Shown here one piece after another: positions 1 through 10,877 of a stretch of 22,720 nucleotides of DNA. Positions within the stretch are counted from its first letter, which is position 1; each line of letters starts with the position of its first letter. The notes under the pieces are model-generated. The model was not told the DNA's origin, did no database searches, and was given only the letters and a program-made list of their open reading frames with translations. The stretch comes from Euprymna scolopes (lineage: Eukaryota > Mollusca > Cephalopoda > Sepiida > Sepiolidae): NCBI GenBank assembly GCA_024364805.1, contig CM044501.1, forward strand, positions 49,682,378-49,705,097, given 5' to 3'. A program made the position numbers and the translations under genes.

Positions 1-1352
1 AGAAGTTGTAGAGATAATTTTTGTAGCGATCCAAAAAAATAACACCGAAACACCTCACACCGTAAGGCTATAGAATTTGTGAAAGAAGACACAAAACCTT
101 CGAGGGGATATCACCTGAATATTTAGCGTGTTTTCGGGAACTACTAAGCTGGTTTAGGAAGTAGATTTACATTTCCGAACATATAGCCCATACACTATGA
201 CGCTCAGATATAGTGTGTTACTCGGACAAATTCAAAAAATATATTTGGTGGGAATTAACTCGTAGAATAGGCCCACGATAGAACAAGGCTTAAATATGAA
301 GAATTATTAAAGGCATGTAAGGCAAACGAACGGAAAGCAAGCTGCTGTCAATTGAGGTGGGAACCCGAGACTTTGTAGCCTGATCACTGTCCAAAAAAAA
401 CAAACAAAACCTAATGCCTTAAGAAACATAACGGACACAGCTGAAAGGATGGCGAATAGTGTTGTGGTTCAAACAAAATAATCCATGGTTCCATAGAAAA
501 GATAAAAGCTGTTACTAAAAAAGTGTAAAAGACGACTTGACTAATTCTAATCATATTTGTATTGTGTAGATAAAAATGCAAAAAAAAAGTAAATTTCTGT
601 TTGTACAAAACTGGTACAGTGGAAACGCAAAAAGAAAAAGAAAATCGGAAAATAAAAAATGTAGGGGGGGGTAATTTAATTTTTTTGTTTATTTGTTTCG
701 ACTTAAAAAATTATAGTGAAAACACAGACATTAAAAATCGGAAAATTAAAACAGAAAGGTGGGGATTAATCTCTTTTTTTTTACGACTGATTCCAACTGT
801 ATATTATTTTATCGGGGTGGAAAGTCGATATATACACACGTTTGGAAAGATAATCGATTCCTTTTTATTCGTAAAAATCGCCATGTGTAATAAGTTTGTT
901 TTATTAAATTTCAGTACTCCGTAGTTAATGCTATAGATTTTCGGTTATTGGTTTTTCGCCCAGACATTTTTAAACAAGTTAGATTTCGAAATTCCTTCCC
1001 ATAGAAAGAATAGAACTGCAAAATTGTAAACGGCATACATGTACCAAGTTTGTTTTTACGAATAGTAATTTATTTTAATCGCTTAGGTGTTCATACTCAT
1101 ATGTTTTACGTAAACTTATTTTAATTGACAGGAAAGCGTTAATCATCTTGCACTCGCCTGCCACTCTTTAAATAAAGTGTTCGTTCAGTGTTTTACAGCA
1201 TATCATAGAAGAAGGGTGCGCCAGAGTTATATTCGGTTTAGGGAGAGCGGTATGATGTTGAAAGAATCGAAACTGCTCAATAATTTAAGCCAAATAACAT
1301 CACAGACGATACCCTTTAGGAAAAAGAATTTTGATGTGCGTATATTCGTATA

Positions 1353-1355
<3 letters not shown>
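1..1355. other. AT-rich intergenic or intronic DNA, no gene seen
   Basis: I see no gene, RNA or named repeat here. The longest open frame (601-924, plus strand, 107 codons) runs through homopolymer-rich sequence, including a run of seven G, and its product has low-complexity Lys/Asn/Phe/Ile composition with no motif I recognise. That length is expected by chance in DNA this AT-rich, so I do not call it a gene. Confidence 0.6.

Positions 1356-1422
<67 letters not shown>
1356..1422. repeat. (TA)n microsatellite
   Basis: An uninterrupted alternating TA tract of about 67 bp. It creates false open frames on both strands (alternating Ile-Tyr) that should not be annotated as proteins. Confidence 0.95.
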
Positions 1423-1425
<3 letters not shown>

Positions 1426-1580
1426 TCCCTTTCCATAAACACATTTCAGACAGTAAACACAACAAAAGATTCAAGTAATTTTGCTTATACCTTATACGAC
1501 CTTTTATTCTACATTACATTTGAACCTATATTTATTTGAATTATTTGAATTATACACTGATCATAAGGTTCATGCTACGA

Positions 1581-1581
1581 T

Positions 1582-1635
<54 letters not shown>
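1581..1635. repeat. (TA)n microsatellite with one interruption
   Basis: Alternating TA of about 55 bp, with one extra T near 1600 splitting it into two pure runs. It is the second of three TA tracts within 1.1 kb. Confidence 0.95.
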
Positions 1636-1637
<2 letters not shown>

Positions 1638-2440
1638 TTAATGTGTAATATCACCTCTGCCATTCACTGACCTGTATTAGAGCTATGGTTGAAAATTGCC
1701 ACAAAAGGGTGCCAGCAAAAAATTAATTCGCGCCCTTTTATTTTAATGGTAGTTTAAGGATGATGGCAAACAACCCTACCAGCCAGAAAGAAAGATCCAG
1801 TCGTCGCCGATGAGAAATGCACTTTTCTTTTGTAATGGAAAAAACAAAGTCGAAATATGAAACAATATTACTGTAAAAGTGATTATTTGGAAGTATCCTG
1901 CCGATTGTTTTTGCTAAAGAATTTACACTGGGTCAAGAACTGAAGCCGCATGGTGCATGAGAAAATTATCGATGAGGACCTTTGTTTTGTTGAAAATTAC
2001 CATGATTAAGATGTATGGGAGGGTAATTCATTATCCAATCAGGACGAACCAAGGTGTAACAGATTGGATAAATGGAAAACCTATGTCTGCTCCTTGCAAC
2101 AACATCCCTTCATACAGAAAACACTGCAGAACAAAGAAAATCAGTCTGGAGTCAGTTGAACTCGAGTTTTGGAGTCTGTTTAAACTAGGAGGGAGACAGT
2201 CAACTTTTAGGATTATTAGTACTTGCAAGTTAACTTAAAGAAAATCAACAAAGTTGAATGACATTTTTCAGCGAAAGAAAGAGGAAAAAAGATCATCAAC
2301 GGCTGCATTCAGCGTCATATCAACCCTTTTTCCTGAAAGCGACTGAAACTGTGGATGTTCTCGTCAAACCACTTAGGACTTACTGGACATACTGGAGTTC
2401 CATATAGTTGAGTCCTTAAGTTCTGTCCGCTTGTACCACG

Positions 2441-2441
<1 letters not shown>
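1636..2441. other. AT-rich DNA, no gene seen
   Basis: No recognisable feature. An open frame at 1957-2238 (plus strand, 93 codons) has no family motif and overlaps a 65-codon frame on the other strand; both look like chance. A weak inverted repeat, AAAAGGG near 1702 with CCCTTTT near 1733, is too short to interpret. Confidence 0.55.

Positions 2442-2484
<43 letters not shown>
2442..2484. repeat. (TA)n microsatellite
   Basis: Alternating TA of about 43 bp, uninterrupted. Confidence 0.95.
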
Positions 2485-2487
<3 letters not shown>

Positions 2488-2878
2488 CATACTATAAATA
2501 AGTTTATTTTTAAGTAGTATCTTGAATAAAAGTTCAAAATATAAAAATAAATATCATAGTTCAATTATGCTCTAAACAACAGCATTCATTCATGACGCGA
2601 TTTTGTTTTAACGCAGAATCTACTTTTGATCTTATTTGCTGGACATTTCTGCGGTGATAACACTTTCAAATATATTTGCCATGTTAAGTTGCATAAAAGT
2701 GTAAACTTGTGTCAACATTGAACATTCTATTTTATATAAAACTTGTTCGGTTATCAATTTACGGTACTCATGCCAATACAACATCTACGTAAGAATCGTC
2801 TCAGTAAAATCAAGTACATTTATGTGAAATTTTAATAAGAATCGGTGTTGCCATTTCGAAATCAATACTGAACGTTCA
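2485..2878. other. AT-rich DNA between microsatellites, no gene seen
   Basis: No coding frame, RNA gene or repeat that I can name. Confidence 0.55.
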
Positions 2879-2923
2879 AAGAGAGAGACAGACGGAGAGA
2901 GAGAGAGAGACTGATAGAGAGAT
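2879..2923. repeat. Degenerate (GA)n microsatellite
   Basis: A purine-rich tract of GA dinucleotides with scattered interruptions. It lies about 95 bp before the large 23-bp satellite begins. Confidence 0.85.
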
Positions 2924-3589
2924 GAGTGTGTATGTATACTGGTTATGATCGAATACCAACACTTTTAGGTTTCATTTTATTTTATTTGCAACTCTAAAGT
3001 TACATTCGTTTTCGCACCATTATTTATGAATATAATCTTATATTATTCATGAATATAATCTTATATTATTTATGATTATAATCTTTTATTATTTATGAAT
3101 ATAATATTTTATTATTTTTGAATATAATATTTTATTATTTATGAATATAATCTTATATTATTTATGAATATAATCTTTTATTATTTATGAATATAATCTT
3201 ATATTATTTATGAATATAATCTTTTATTATTTTTGAATATAATATTTTATTATTTATGAATATAATCTCATATTATTTATGAATATAATCTTTTATTATT
3301 TATGAATATAATCTTTTATTATTTATGAATATAATATTTTATTATTTATGAATATAATCTTTTATTATTTATGAATATAATATTTTATTATTTATGAATA
3401 TAGCCTTTTATTATTTATGATTATAATCCTTTATTATTTATGAATATAATATGTTATTATTTATGAATATAATGGTTTATTATTTATGATTATAATCTCA
3501 TATTATTTATGAATATAATCTCATATTATTTATGAATATAATATTTTATTATTTATGAATATAATATTTTATTATTTATGCATCTAATC

Positions 3590-3796
3590 TTTTATTATTT
3601 ATTCATATAATCTTTTATTATTTATTCATATAATCTTTTATTATTTATTCATATAATCTTTTATTATTTATTCATATAATCTTTTATTATTTATTCATAT
3701 AATCTTTTATTATTTATTCATATAATCTTTTATTATTTATTCATATAATCTTTTATTATTTATTCATATAATCTTTTATTATTTATTCATATAATC
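3590..3796. repeat. Homogeneous sub-array: nine identical units with inverted core octamer
   Basis: Nine consecutive 23-bp units here are identical, whereas neighbouring units usually differ by one to several bases. They share a variant core in which TATGAATA is replaced by TATTCATA, its exact reverse complement, while flanks and linker (CTTTT) match the standard unit. The perfect identity indicates recent local expansion or gene conversion. It could also be inflated by assembly. Confidence 0.93.
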
Positions 3797-6642
3797 TTTT
3801 ATTATTTATGAATATAATCTTTAATTATTTATGAATATAATCTCATATTATTTATGATTATAATCTTTTATTATTTATGAATATAATCTTTTATTATTAA
3901 AGAATATACTCTTTTATTATTTATGAATATAATCTCATATTATTTATTAATATAATCTTTAATTATTTATGAATATAATCTTTTATTATTAAAGAATATA
4001 ATCTTTTATTATTAAAGAATATAGTCTCATCATTTATGAATATAATCTCATATTATTTATGAATATAATATGTTATTATTTATGAATATAATATTTTATT
4101 ATTTATGAATATCATCATTATTTATTTATAAATATAATCTTTTATTATTTATGAATATAATCTCATAATATTTATGAATAAATAATTTTATTATTTATAA
4201 ATAGAATATCATATTATTTATGAATATAATCTCATAATATTTATGAATATAATCTCATATAATTTATGAATATAATATTTTATTATTTATAAATATATTT
4301 TTTTATTATTTATCGATATAATCTCATATTATTTATGAATATAATCTTTTATCATTTATAATTATAATAATTTATTATTTATGATTATAATCTTTTATTA
4401 TTTATGAATATAATCTGATATTATTTATGAATATTATCTTTTATTATTTATGAATAACATTTTTTATGATTTATGAATAATATATTTAATTATTTATAAA
4501 TACTATCTCATATTATTTATAAATATAATATTTATTATTTATGGATATAATCTCATATTATTTATGAATATAATATATTATTATTTATGAATATAATCTT
4601 TTATTATTTGTAAATATAATATTTTATTATTTATGAATATAATATTTTATTATTTATGAATATAATCTTTTATTACTTATGAATATAGTCTCATATTATT
4701 CATGAATATAATGTTTTATCATTTATGAATATAATCTTTTATTATTTATGAATGAATTATTTTATTATTTATGAATATAATCTTTTATTATTTAAGAAAA
4801 TAATCTTTTATTATTTATGAATATAATTTTTTATCTATGAATATAATCTGATATTATTTAGAATTATAATTTTATATCATTTATGAATATTATCTTATAT
4901 TGTTTATGAATATAATCCTATATTATTTATGAATATAATCTTTTATTATTTATGAATATAATCTTTCATTATTAATGAATATAATCTTTTATTATTTAAG
5001 AATATAATCTCATATTACTTATGAATGTAATCTTTTATTATTTATGAATATAATCTTATATTATTTATGAATGTAATCTTTTATTATTTATGAATATAAT
5101 CTCATATTATTTATGAATATAATCTCATATTATTTATGAATATGATCTTTTATTATTTATGAATATAATGTCATATTATTTATAAATATAATATTTTATT
5201 ATTTATGAATATAATATTTTATTATTTATGCATATAATAGTTTATTGTTCATGAATATAATCTTTTTTTATTTATGCATATAATCTTTTATTATTTATGA
5301 ATATAATCTTATATTATTTATGAAAAAAATTATTTTATTATTTATGAATATAATCTTTTATTGTTTATGATTATAATCTCATATTATTTATGAATATAAT
5401 ATTTTATTATTTATGAATATCATCTTTTATTATTTATGGATATAATTTCATATTATTTATGAATATAATATTTTATTATTTATAATAATAATATTTTATT
5501 ATTTATGAATATAATCTTTTAGTATCTATGAATATAATCTTATATTATTTATGAATATAATCTTTTATTATTTATGAATATAATCTTTTAGTATTTATGA
5601 AAACAATATTTTATTATTTATGAATATAATCTGATATTTTTTATGAATATAATCTCATATTATTTATGGATATAATCTCATATTATTTATGAATATAATC
5701 TTTTATTATTCATGAATATAATATTTTTTATTTATGAATATATTATTTTATTATTTATGAATATAATATTTTATTTTTTATGAATATAATATGTTATTAT
5801 TTATGAATATAATCTGTTATTATTTATGAATATAGTCTCATATTATGTATGAATATAATCTTTTATCATTTATTAATATAATATTTTATTATTTATGAAT
5901 ATAATATTTTATTTTTTATGAAATATAATCTTTTATTATTTATGAATATAGCCTTTTTTTATTTATGAATAAAATATGTTATTATTCATGAATATAATAT
6001 TTTATTATTTATGAATATCATTTCATATTATTTATGAATATAATCTTTTATTATTTATAAATATAATCTTATATTATTTATGAATATAATCTTTTATTAT
6101 TTATGAATATAATCTGATATTATTTATGATTATAATCTGATATTATTTATGAATATAATGATATAATTTTATTAATATAATCTTATATTATTTATGAATA
6201 TAATCTAATATTATTCATGAATATAATCGTTTATGAATTATGAATATAATCTGATAGTATTTATGAATATAATCTTTTAATATTTATGAATATAATGTTT
6301 TATTATTTATGAATATAATCTTTTATTATTCATGAATATATTCTTTAATTATTTATGACTATAATCTTTTATTATTTATGAATATAATCCTTTATTATTT
6401 AAGAATATAATTTGATATTATTTATGAATATAATATTTTCTTATTTATGAATATAATATTTAATTATTTATGAATATAATCTTTTATTATTAATGAATAT
6501 AGTCTTATATTATTTATGTATATAGTCTTTTATTATTTATGAATATAATCTCATATTATTAATAAATATAATCTGATATTATTTATGAATATAATCTGTT
6601 ATTATTTATGAATATAATCTTTTATTATTTATGAATATAATC

Positions 6643-6734
6643 TTTTATAATGTATTAATATAATCTGATATTATTTATGAATATAATCTTTTATAATGTA
6701 TTAATATAATCTGATATTATTTATGAATATAATC
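6643..6734. repeat. 46-bp dimer duplicated in tandem within the satellite
   Basis: Two identical 46-bp dimers occupy this stretch. Each has a rare variant unit beginning TTTTATAATGTATTAATA followed by a standard unit with a TGAT linker. This is a small higher-order repeat: the dimer was copied as a block rather than as single units. Confidence 0.9.
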
Positions 6735-6780
6735 TCATATTATTTATGAATATAATCTGATATTATTTATGAATATAATC

Positions 6781-6964
6781 TCATATTATTTATGAATATA
6801 ATCTTTTATTATTTATGAATATAATCTCATATTATTTATGAATCTAATCTCATATTATTTATGAATATAATCTCATATTATTTATGAATATAATCTTTTA
6901 TTATTTATGAATATAATCTCATATTATTTATGAATCTAATCTCATATTATTTATGAATATAATC
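6781..6964. repeat. 92-bp four-unit higher-order repeat, two identical copies
   Basis: Reading 23-bp units by linker and core, the order is A-B-C-A then A-B-C-A. A starts TCAT with core GAATATAATC, B starts TTTT with the same core, and C starts TCAT with GAATCTAATC. The blocks 6781-6872 and 6873-6964 are identical. The variant C unit continues to alternate irregularly with A up to about 7060. Confidence 0.9.
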
Positions 6965-7136
6965 TCATATTATATATGAATCTAATCTCATATTATTTAT
7001 GAATATAATCTCATATTATTTATGAATCTAATCTCATATTATTTATGAATCTAATCTCATATTATTTATACATATAATCTCATATTATTTATGAATATAA
7101 TCTCATATTATTTATGAATATAATCTGATATTATTT

Positions 7137-9156
7137 CGATAATTCTATGCGACTGTTGTCATGTTGCATGTTATGTACACAATGTTTTTCAGGTTCTTAC
7201 TTCCAACATTCTTTTAGTGTGTCTTGCTGAATCTTTATATCGAATATACTATATACTGAAGTTTTTTTTAACCCATGGATGTAGATGGTTCTCGTCCTTG
7301 CGGCCATGACAAAGTTGAAATCTTTAGTCATTTTCCAATGTTTTAGTTATCATATATAAAGCTGTTTAAATAAAATTCCCATCTTTAATGTAGATATTTG
7401 ATCATCATCAATTAAGATACCAACTTATTCTTTAATGTATGAGCAGCCGTTTCAGTGCGCGTGGAATTTATTTCCCGAATAAACAGTTTGCTGTGTCGTA
7501 ATAAAAATGAATATCTAATGCTAGTGAATTCATGGTTATTATTATTACTCCAAAGTTGATCAAAATCCATCGCGTGATATTTAGATTAGAAAATATCTTT
7601 TATTTAAGGCTAATGAGTAAAATTTAAAACAAATGCAAATTGAGGAAATCTTGCGCTATTACTGACTTATGACTGTGTATCAAATTTAATGGAAATCTGA
7701 AATACTTAAATTATTAAAAATATTGGTGCACATATTCTGCCCCCTATATCCTTTTCATAACACGTCGAAAACTGATATTAAGGAAACAATGATAAGTCAT
7801 GTTTATCGCAAAACTTTCATAAAATTCGAATCTTTAACAAAAGGTTTTTATGCCATTCTTTGGCCTTTTTCATAAAACTTATTTAAACTATAGGCCACAT
7901 TGACCACTCTGGCGTTCAACAAATGTCTTCAAAATTTCATAATGATTGGCATGCTATTAGGATATTACCCTGCATATACAGATATGTAAGCGTACACGCA
8001 TACTTACCTGTATATAAAACGAGATTTCCCAGAGAGAAATATTAAAAAAATATGTTTTTCTCTTATTTTCCATTTTACTTCAGTCGAATTCTCAAAAACT
8101 CAAGAGGTCTCTAACACTTGACTTTTATATGCGATATAAAGATATTCATATATTCTATAAAGTCTCCTTTATGTCTCAAATGTTGAATTAGTAAATACGT
8201 TAAAACTATTACTTTTACTCTCCCCAATTTATCAAGTAAATCTCTCGTAGAATACCTTCCTTGCGGTCTCTTGGGCATATGTGATTCTATTGCAAGTATA
8301 CATCTAGTCTGATGGAGTATCCATCTTAGTGTTATTTCAATAGTCAGTGTCACTTAAAGAAGATGCATTATTTCTCGTATAAGCCACTATAGGTTAGCCA
8401 CACCAAGAAGATATTAATTGTGCTTATAATATTTTTGTTATTTTGAATATTTAGTCAGGATTTACTTGTAATAAAAAGTATCCTTATGACAGGTTGTACT
8501 TACAAACCCATGTTCTGATGAATCTTAGACGCCCAGGGACGGTGTCTAATAGTCATTTAAGTTCTCTCCGACATTCAAGTTCTATTCAATGTCACTAATA
8601 TACAAGCATGTGCTCAGGGGCATCTGCTTAATAAACGCTTCCATTCTAGCTGCATTTCTATTTTAAGATATTAAGAGGTTTATCTTGTTCTTCCAATACC
8701 AACTATTGATTCAGCTTTCTTAGATTTAATTTAATTATTTATATTATAAAAGCGCATTATTCCATAAATTTTAACTTCACTTTAAAAACGATAATAATAA
8801 ATAAATCGGAATTAAAGTGGATGCGTATTTCAAATGAAAGCATAAAGCTATTCGGTGATGTTGAACCTCAGGGAATTCTAAATCATTCGTGGCTGAGTAT
8901 TGAAATATGAAAATTTCAATCGCAATGCAATTATGCTGCACTTTTATTTGTTTGAGATTAAATAAAATAAAGTATTTTTCTGTGTCACCAGGAATTGGTT
9001 ACGACCGAAATAATATATATTTTTTGTTTTAATGTTTACAAATAATTCAATTCACATAATTTTAAGAAGTAAAGTTTTAATAGATCAACTCGGAGTATAT
9101 TTTAGGTGCGCCATTGCGTATCTTTAAATAACTGTCCGTCATTCGGTCGGTCAGTC
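7137..9156. other. 2-kb AT-rich DNA with no recognisable gene
   Basis: Both strands were read; no protein family, tRNA, repeat or element end was recognised. A minus-strand frame of 80 codons at 8111-8353 has fairly balanced composition (a Lys-Arg-Pro-Gln-Gly-Arg stretch near its middle), but no homologue comes to mind and its length is compatible with chance. Confidence 0.5.
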
Positions 9157-9264
9157 TATTATTATTATTATTATTATAAGGAGTAGTAGTAGTAGTAATA
9201 GTAGAAGTAGTGGTGGTAGTAGTTGTTGTAGTAGTTGTAGTAATAGTTGTTGTTTTAGTAGTAA
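9157..9264. repeat. Compound triplet microsatellite (TTA)n then (GTA)n
   Basis: A pure TTA run of about 22 bp is followed by a degenerate AGT/TGT run in which third-position changes (TGG, TGT, TAG) have accumulated while the 3-bp period persists. Confidence 0.9.
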
Positions 9265-9380
9265 AGGAATAGCGGCAGAAGTAAAATCATGTTGACACAT
9301 AAGACATGGCAACAGTTTTTCATTCGAAAGTTTATTTGATTCTAATCAGCAGTTGTAAGACCAATAATTTGCATTGCTAT

Positions 9381-9434
9381 TTGTTGTTGTAGTAGTAGTA
9401 GTAGTACAATAGTAGTAGTACAATAGTAGTAGTG
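9381..9434. repeat. (TAG)n triplet microsatellite
   Basis: TAG/TGT triplets with two CAA interruptions. It belongs to the same sequence class as the tract about 120 bp upstream; the two may be remnants of one longer tract. Confidence 0.88.
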
Positions 9435-9549
9435 GAATTTTAATTCAATTTATGAAACGTAACAAAGATTAAAAGTTAAGATATTAGCATTAGAACAAGC
9501 TTGCCTAAATCTATACTGTTAGAAATAAAGTTTAGTATTTATTAGGTGT

Positions 9550-10390
9550 AGGAATACTCCTTGATTAATTAAGAACTCAAAGATTTTGGTGAAAAAAAGA
9601 AGACGATAATCAAGTGCGTCGGTTTTTCATCAGAATTCTTGAATACTGGCATCACAGAAGCAGTTTTCCACCAGTCCAGAAAGCAAGATTGTAAAGCATC
9701 TTATACAATCTGTAGAGAACATGTTTTAATAGTATAGCAGGGCGGGGGAGATCAGGCTCACACGCATTCGAGGTGTTTCCATTTTTTATGATATCACAGG
9801 CATGAGATGAGGTGGTTTGTAGATTTTTTTTTCTTCAAAGGAAAATGTGTGACAATGTGATTAGTTGAGTTCAAAGTGAAATTGGAGGCAACCGCCGGGC
9901 AAGTGCGTCAGCGTTTTCAATAAACAACCTAAGGTCTGTTGGATAGTGGAAAAATTGTCGATAACCCATTTTCGCACTCTTATAAAATATACAGAAATTC
10001 CGATTTTTTTTTTTAAATTTCTGCGACTCGGTGCGTTTTCTAATTATTTCGATATGCTTTCATTTAGATGAGGCATTTCACTCTTAACATTATTTTTTAG
10101 CTTTTATAAAGTTTTGTATATTTGTATATTATGGCGGATAAATCCGTGAAATGCATGTTGCATTTGAGCAATGGTAGCTGCACAAGTAGAAATGAACAAT
10201 TTATGACAGGGAATTTTATATAAAACATCCTTGTGAAAACATGTTCTTCCGTTGCGGCTATGAACCATTCAGTAGTTTTATTTGCACACTGTTCAGAAGG
10301 AAGAGAAAATATATTACTCCATTGTGCATCTCTGATGTGACTCCTGGTAGCGGCATTGTCAGACTTTATGAATTACCTTGTCATTTTGAG
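9550..10390 (-). pseudogene. LINE relic: linker region plus start of reverse transcriptase (CR1/Jockey-like group)
   Basis: Reading the minus strand from 10390 down to 9550 gives, in shifting frames, the ordered landmarks of an invertebrate non-LTR retrotransposon ORF2. First comes a linker after the endonuclease, IFSLPSEQCANKTTEWF, matching the family's pattern of Trp-Pro-Asp-Phe-Ser-Leu then Cys-Ala then Glu-Trp. Next is Cys-Ala-Ala-Thr-Ile-Ala (family Cys-Ala-Ala-Ala-Ile-Ala-His). After a decayed spacer comes FIENADALARRLP, then SNACEPD for the Ser-Lys-Ala-Cys-Gly-Pro-Asp block at the start of the RT fingers. Last are WKTASVMPVFKNSDE and a Lys-Ile-Phe-Glu-Phe-Leu-Ile-Asn segment. Frameshifts and stops are numerous. 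The catalytic Phe/Tyr-Ala-Asp-Asp palm motif, the thumb and the 3' tail are absent, so this is an internal fragment. Host-type genes are excluded by the motif order; the exact clade is uncertain. Confidence 0.8.
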
Positions 10391-10526
10391 CAATAACTTT
10401 ACCACATAGCAGAGAATATTAATTTTCAGACATAACGAAACGAAATATTTTTGTATATTTTTTAGTCTTTTTGTCCGTTGCTATTAATGAATCCAATTAA
10501 TCTTTGTTTCAAGAAAGGCTATAAAT

Positions 10527-10738
10527 ACTATAGTTTTATTGATTCTTTATTACCAACTATAGTTTACTTGATTACTTATAAACTATAGTAATTAATTAGT
10601 TATTACCCACTATAGTTTACTTTATTACTTATTAACTATAGTAATTAATTGGTTATTAACAACTATAGTTAACTTGATTACTTATTAACTATAGCAATTA
10701 ATTAGTTATTAACAATTATAGTTTAATTATATTATTAT
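10527..10738. repeat. ACTATAG minisatellite, half-unit about 26-27 bp, seven to eight copies
   Basis: Each half-unit starts with ACTATAG (one copy ATTATAG) and continues with either a TTTACTTGATTACTTATTA-type or an AATTAATTAGTTATTA-type tail. The two types alternate, giving a true period near 53 bp. ACTATAGT is itself self-complementary apart from its outer bases, so each unit carries a small palindrome. The array runs straight into the 5S-like pseudogene. Confidence 0.9.
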
Positions 10739-10857
10739 TTATACAGGACAATCACGTTGATACACCGGTTCTCGCCAGATAACCGAAATTAAGCAACGAT
10801 AAGCCTGATCACTAGCAGATAGATAGTTATTTGAGAAGGCTAGCCACTGTATGTCCT
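10739..10857 (+). pseudogene. 5S rRNA-like pseudogene
   Basis: About 119 bp align end to end with an animal 5S rRNA as I remember the mollusc form. Diagnostic conserved pieces are ATCACGTTGA, CACCGGTTCTCG and CCGAAATTAAGCAACG in order and at correct spacing, with the remainder aligning nearly gaplessly. The terminal stem can still form through ATACAG (10741-10746) and CTGTAT (10847-10852). The 3' half, including the position of the internal RNA polymerase III box C (canonical GGATGGGTGACC), has many G-to-A and C-to-T changes relative to the remembered consensus, so the internal promoter is probably dead. No run of four or more T follows directly as a terminator. It could be a dispersed 5S retrocopy, a stray gene relic, or the head of a 5S-derived SINE. 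Confidence 0.85.
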
Positions 10858-10860
10858 GCT

Positions 10861-10877
10861 CCGAGTCGCAGAAATTT
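10861..10877 (+). repeat. 17-bp exact inverted match to 10015-10031
   Basis: CCGAGTCGCAGAAATTT begins three bases after the 5S-like pseudogene ends. The same 17 bases occur on the minus strand at 10015-10031, inside the LINE relic, where they are followed by a run of A. One base further out, two more bases also agree. What sequence family it represents is unknown. Confidence 0.8.

Larger units (their letters stand above)
3019..7136. repeat. Large 23-bp tandem array (about 179 copies)
   Basis: The block is one tandem array with a 23-bp period. Each unit has a conserved 18-bp core, ATTATTTATGAATATAAT, followed by a 5-bp linker that varies (most often CTTTT, CTCAT, CTGAT, CTTAT or ATTTT). The copy number comes from 4118 bp divided by 23. 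The standard unit has only one G and one C, about 9% GC. The core is an imperfect dyad: ATTAT at its left end mirrors ATAAT at its right end. Since 23 is not a multiple of 3 and every unit carries stop triplets, the array encodes no repeat protein in any frame. Most substitutions fall in the linker or the core centre, and small indels occur in places, notably 4020-4500. Nothing in the edges identifies a parent element. The array begins abruptly after single-copy sequence and decays within one unit at the right end. Confidence 0.97.

Noticed and set aside
601-924. 107-codon plus-strand frame as a gene
   Set aside because: Low-complexity composition with homopolymers, no motif, and a length expected by chance in such AT-rich DNA.
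1227-1539. Open frames at 1177-1539 and 1227-1442
   Set aside because: They are read-throughs of the (TA)n tract (alternating Ile-Tyr) with chance flanks. The same applies to frames at 14884-15129, 19265-19459, 21609-21797 and 21617-21808.
3019-7136. CRISPR-like array (constant core, variable linker)
   Set aside because: The period is only 23 bp, the variable part is 5 bp drawn from few states, there are no unique spacers and no cas genes, and the setting is eukaryotic.
3019-7136. Repeat protein encoded by the array
   Set aside because: The 23-bp period shifts frame every unit and stop triplets occur in all frames on both strands.
8111-8353. 80-codon minus-strand frame as a gene
   Set aside because: A Lys-Arg-Pro-Gln-Gly-Arg stretch briefly resembled a LINE C-terminal motif, but the surrounding residues do not follow the family order.
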